Translations under genes and position numbers: made by a program
Source: Leptospira sp. WS4.C2
Lineage (GTDB): Bacteria > Spirochaetota > Leptospiria > Leptospirales > Leptospiraceae
DNA length: 64,000 bases
Direction of reading: 5' to 3'
Assembly: GCF_040833985.1 (NCBI RefSeq)
Contig: NZ_CP162140.1
Location: 186,001 to 250,000 of the forward strand
The notes under the pieces: model-generated
The model's database searches: none
What the model saw: the letters and a program-made list of their open reading frames with translations, nothing else
Told to the model about the DNA's origin: nothing
Shown: piece by piece, positions 63,007-64,000 of the stretch
Layout of the letters: each line of letters starts with the position of its first letter
Position numbering within the stretch: the first letter of the stretch is position 1

Positions 63007-63984
63007 ATGGACATTATACAAGCATTAGTTGCAAACTTACAAACACCAATGTTTCTTGCCTTTTTACTGGGAATCATAGCCACAGTTTTAAAAAGTGATT
63101 TAAAATTTCCAGATGGAATGTATACGGGACTCACCATATATCTCCTCTTTGCCATCGGGCTAAAAGGAGGTGTGAAACTTAATAATACAACTCTAATTGA
63201 ATTTTACAAACCAGCAATAGCGGCACTTGTCTTATGTGTGACAATACCACTCATTGCCTTTGGACTTTTGACAAAATTTGGTAAATATGATAAAGCAAAT
63301 GCGGCTGCCCTTGCCGCCCATTATGGGTCCGTGTCCGCTGTAACATTTAGTGAGGCACTTGCATTTCTAGATTCTCTTCATATTAGTTATGAAGGTTTTA
63401 TGCCAAGTATGTTAGCCATCATGGAAATTCCCGCTATCCTTGTGGCATTACTACTAGTAAAAATGAATCCAAAAGACAATACGGAAGAGTCCTCTTGGGG
63501 AAAAATTTTACACGAACTCTTCACGGGCAAAGGAACCTTGTTGTTGTTAGGTGGCCTTATCATTGGAATGATCTCTGGTAAAAAAGGTCATGAACAATTT
63601 GCTCCCCTTTTCGAAACACCGTTTCGGGGAATGTTGATCTTGTTTCTTTTGGAAGTTGGAATTGTTACTGGAAGAAGATTGTCCGACCTCAAAAAAGCAG
63701 GTGTGTTTTTGATCGGTTTTGGAATCCTCTTTCCAATTGTTACTGCTATGTTCGGATTGTATTTAGGAAAATTCATTGGATTATCCATGGGGGGCGCGAT
63801 GGTTCTTGGGACACTCAGTGCCAGTGCCTCCTATATTGCAGCACCTGCAGCCGTAAGGATTGCCATTCCCGAAGCAAGTCCAGCTATTTATTTAACAGCA
63901 TCTCTTGCCATCACCTTCCCGTTTAACCTTTCCGTTGGATTACCCTTGTATCTCACTGTCTCGAAATATCTTTATGGAGCCTGA
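63007..63984 (+). CDS. sbtA: SbtA-type sodium-dependent bicarbonate transporter
   Basis: The 325-residue protein has about ten membrane helices in the two inverted halves of the SbtA family (AIGLKGGVKL, AHYGSVSAVTF, GTLSASASYIAAPAAVRIA). Cyanobacterial SbtA imports bicarbonate with Na+ and is regulated by the PII-like SbtB. The start has AGGA a few bases upstream. A gene start immediately follows, where sbtB usually lies. Confidence 0.9.
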   Translation: MDIIQALVANLQTPMFLAFLLGIIATVLKSDLKFPDGMYTGLTIYLLFAIGLKGGVKLNNTTLIEFYKPAIAALVLCVTIPLIAFGLLTKFGKYDKANAAALAAHYGSVSAVTFSEALAFLDSLHISYEGFMPSMLAIMEIPAILVALLLVKMNPKDNTEESSWGKILHELFTGKGTLLLLGGLIIGMISGKKGHEQFAPLFETPFRGMLILFLLEVGIVTGRRLSDLKKAGVFLIGFGILFPIVTAMFGLYLGKFIGLSMGGAMVLGTLSASASYIAAPAAVRIAIPEASPAIYLTASLAITFPFNLSVGLPLYLTVSKYLYGA

Positions 63985-63986
63985 AT

Positions 63987-64000
63987 ATGAAATTAGAAAA
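63987..64000 (+). CDS. start of the next gene (possibly SbtB, PII-like)
   Basis: An ATG two bases after the sbtA stop begins MKLE and leaves the window. In other bacteria sbtB is placed here. The visible bases neither confirm nor exclude it. Confidence 0.3.

Noticed and set aside
1..64000. tRNA, rRNA, CRISPR, prophage or insertion sequence
   Set aside because: Reading both strands I saw no tRNA-like T-arm, no rRNA stretch, no regularly spaced repeats, and no transposase, integrase or phage structural gene. A scan with dedicated tools could still find a small RNA.

Overview
This window looks like chromosomal DNA of a Leptospira species, most likely from the free-living (saprophytic) side of the genus. 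This assignment is inferred from gene content and could not be checked by database search. The DNA is moderately AT-rich and TTG start codons are frequent. Many genes encode small lipoproteins with relaxed spirochaete-type lipoboxes. Several long proteins match no family I recognise. No rRNA, tRNA, CRISPR array, prophage or intact insertion sequence was seen.

Layout. 1-5,313: a partial gene, an EamA permease, small exported proteins, a VOC protein, an M61 peptidase and a CorA-type channel. 5,316-11,480: a tight leftward operon efp-mtnB-SDR-SDR-unknown, facing a rightward gene for a KamA/EpmB-type radical SAM enzyme; the matching EF-P lysyl-transferase (epmA) is about 19 kb away at 29,233-30,204. 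11,567-20,417: a nucleotidyltransferase-like protein, MsrB, a cytoplasmic hybrid histidine kinase, a DEAD-box helicase, and an SDR-DUF1295-cyclopropane-synthase operon opposite a medium-chain dehydrogenase. 20,418-27,245 is accessory in character: a GC-rich repeat element, a porin-like barrel, a deletion scar joining a headless tetR to a headless SDR gene, a BtrH-like protein and a run of four lipoprotein genes. 27,345-33,006: ZIP transporter, EpmA, STAS-like protein, response regulator followed by a YqjD/YqjE/YqjK-like trio, and CutA. 33,060-37,755 is again accessory: a second copy of the GC-rich element, Uma2, a Phd-VapC-type toxin-antitoxin pair, an ArsR/AHSA1/YdeI/DoxX group and an ankyrin lipoprotein. 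37,746-45,337: PnuC, a methyltransferase, a J-domain-like protein, aconitase, an FlgO-like lipoprotein with a predicted membrane partner, and QueA.

The last third holds two large tight operons and a carbon-uptake pair. 45,401-52,626 (rightward) combines two glycosyltransferases, two unknown membrane proteins, an MBOAT acyltransferase with an SGNH-like partner, and a MazG protein; together they suggest assembly and O-acylation of an envelope glycan. 53,347-61,322 (leftward) combines a six-helix chemoreceptor-like protein, an exported caspase-fold protein with an EF-hand-like loop and a C-terminal membrane domain, and three kelch-repeat lipoproteins, probably with a sixth unknown gene at 52,623-53,339. 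This caspase-kelch-receptor operon is the best candidate for an undescribed system. The right edge carries pirin, an exported beta-carbonic anhydrase and an SbtA-type bicarbonate transporter.
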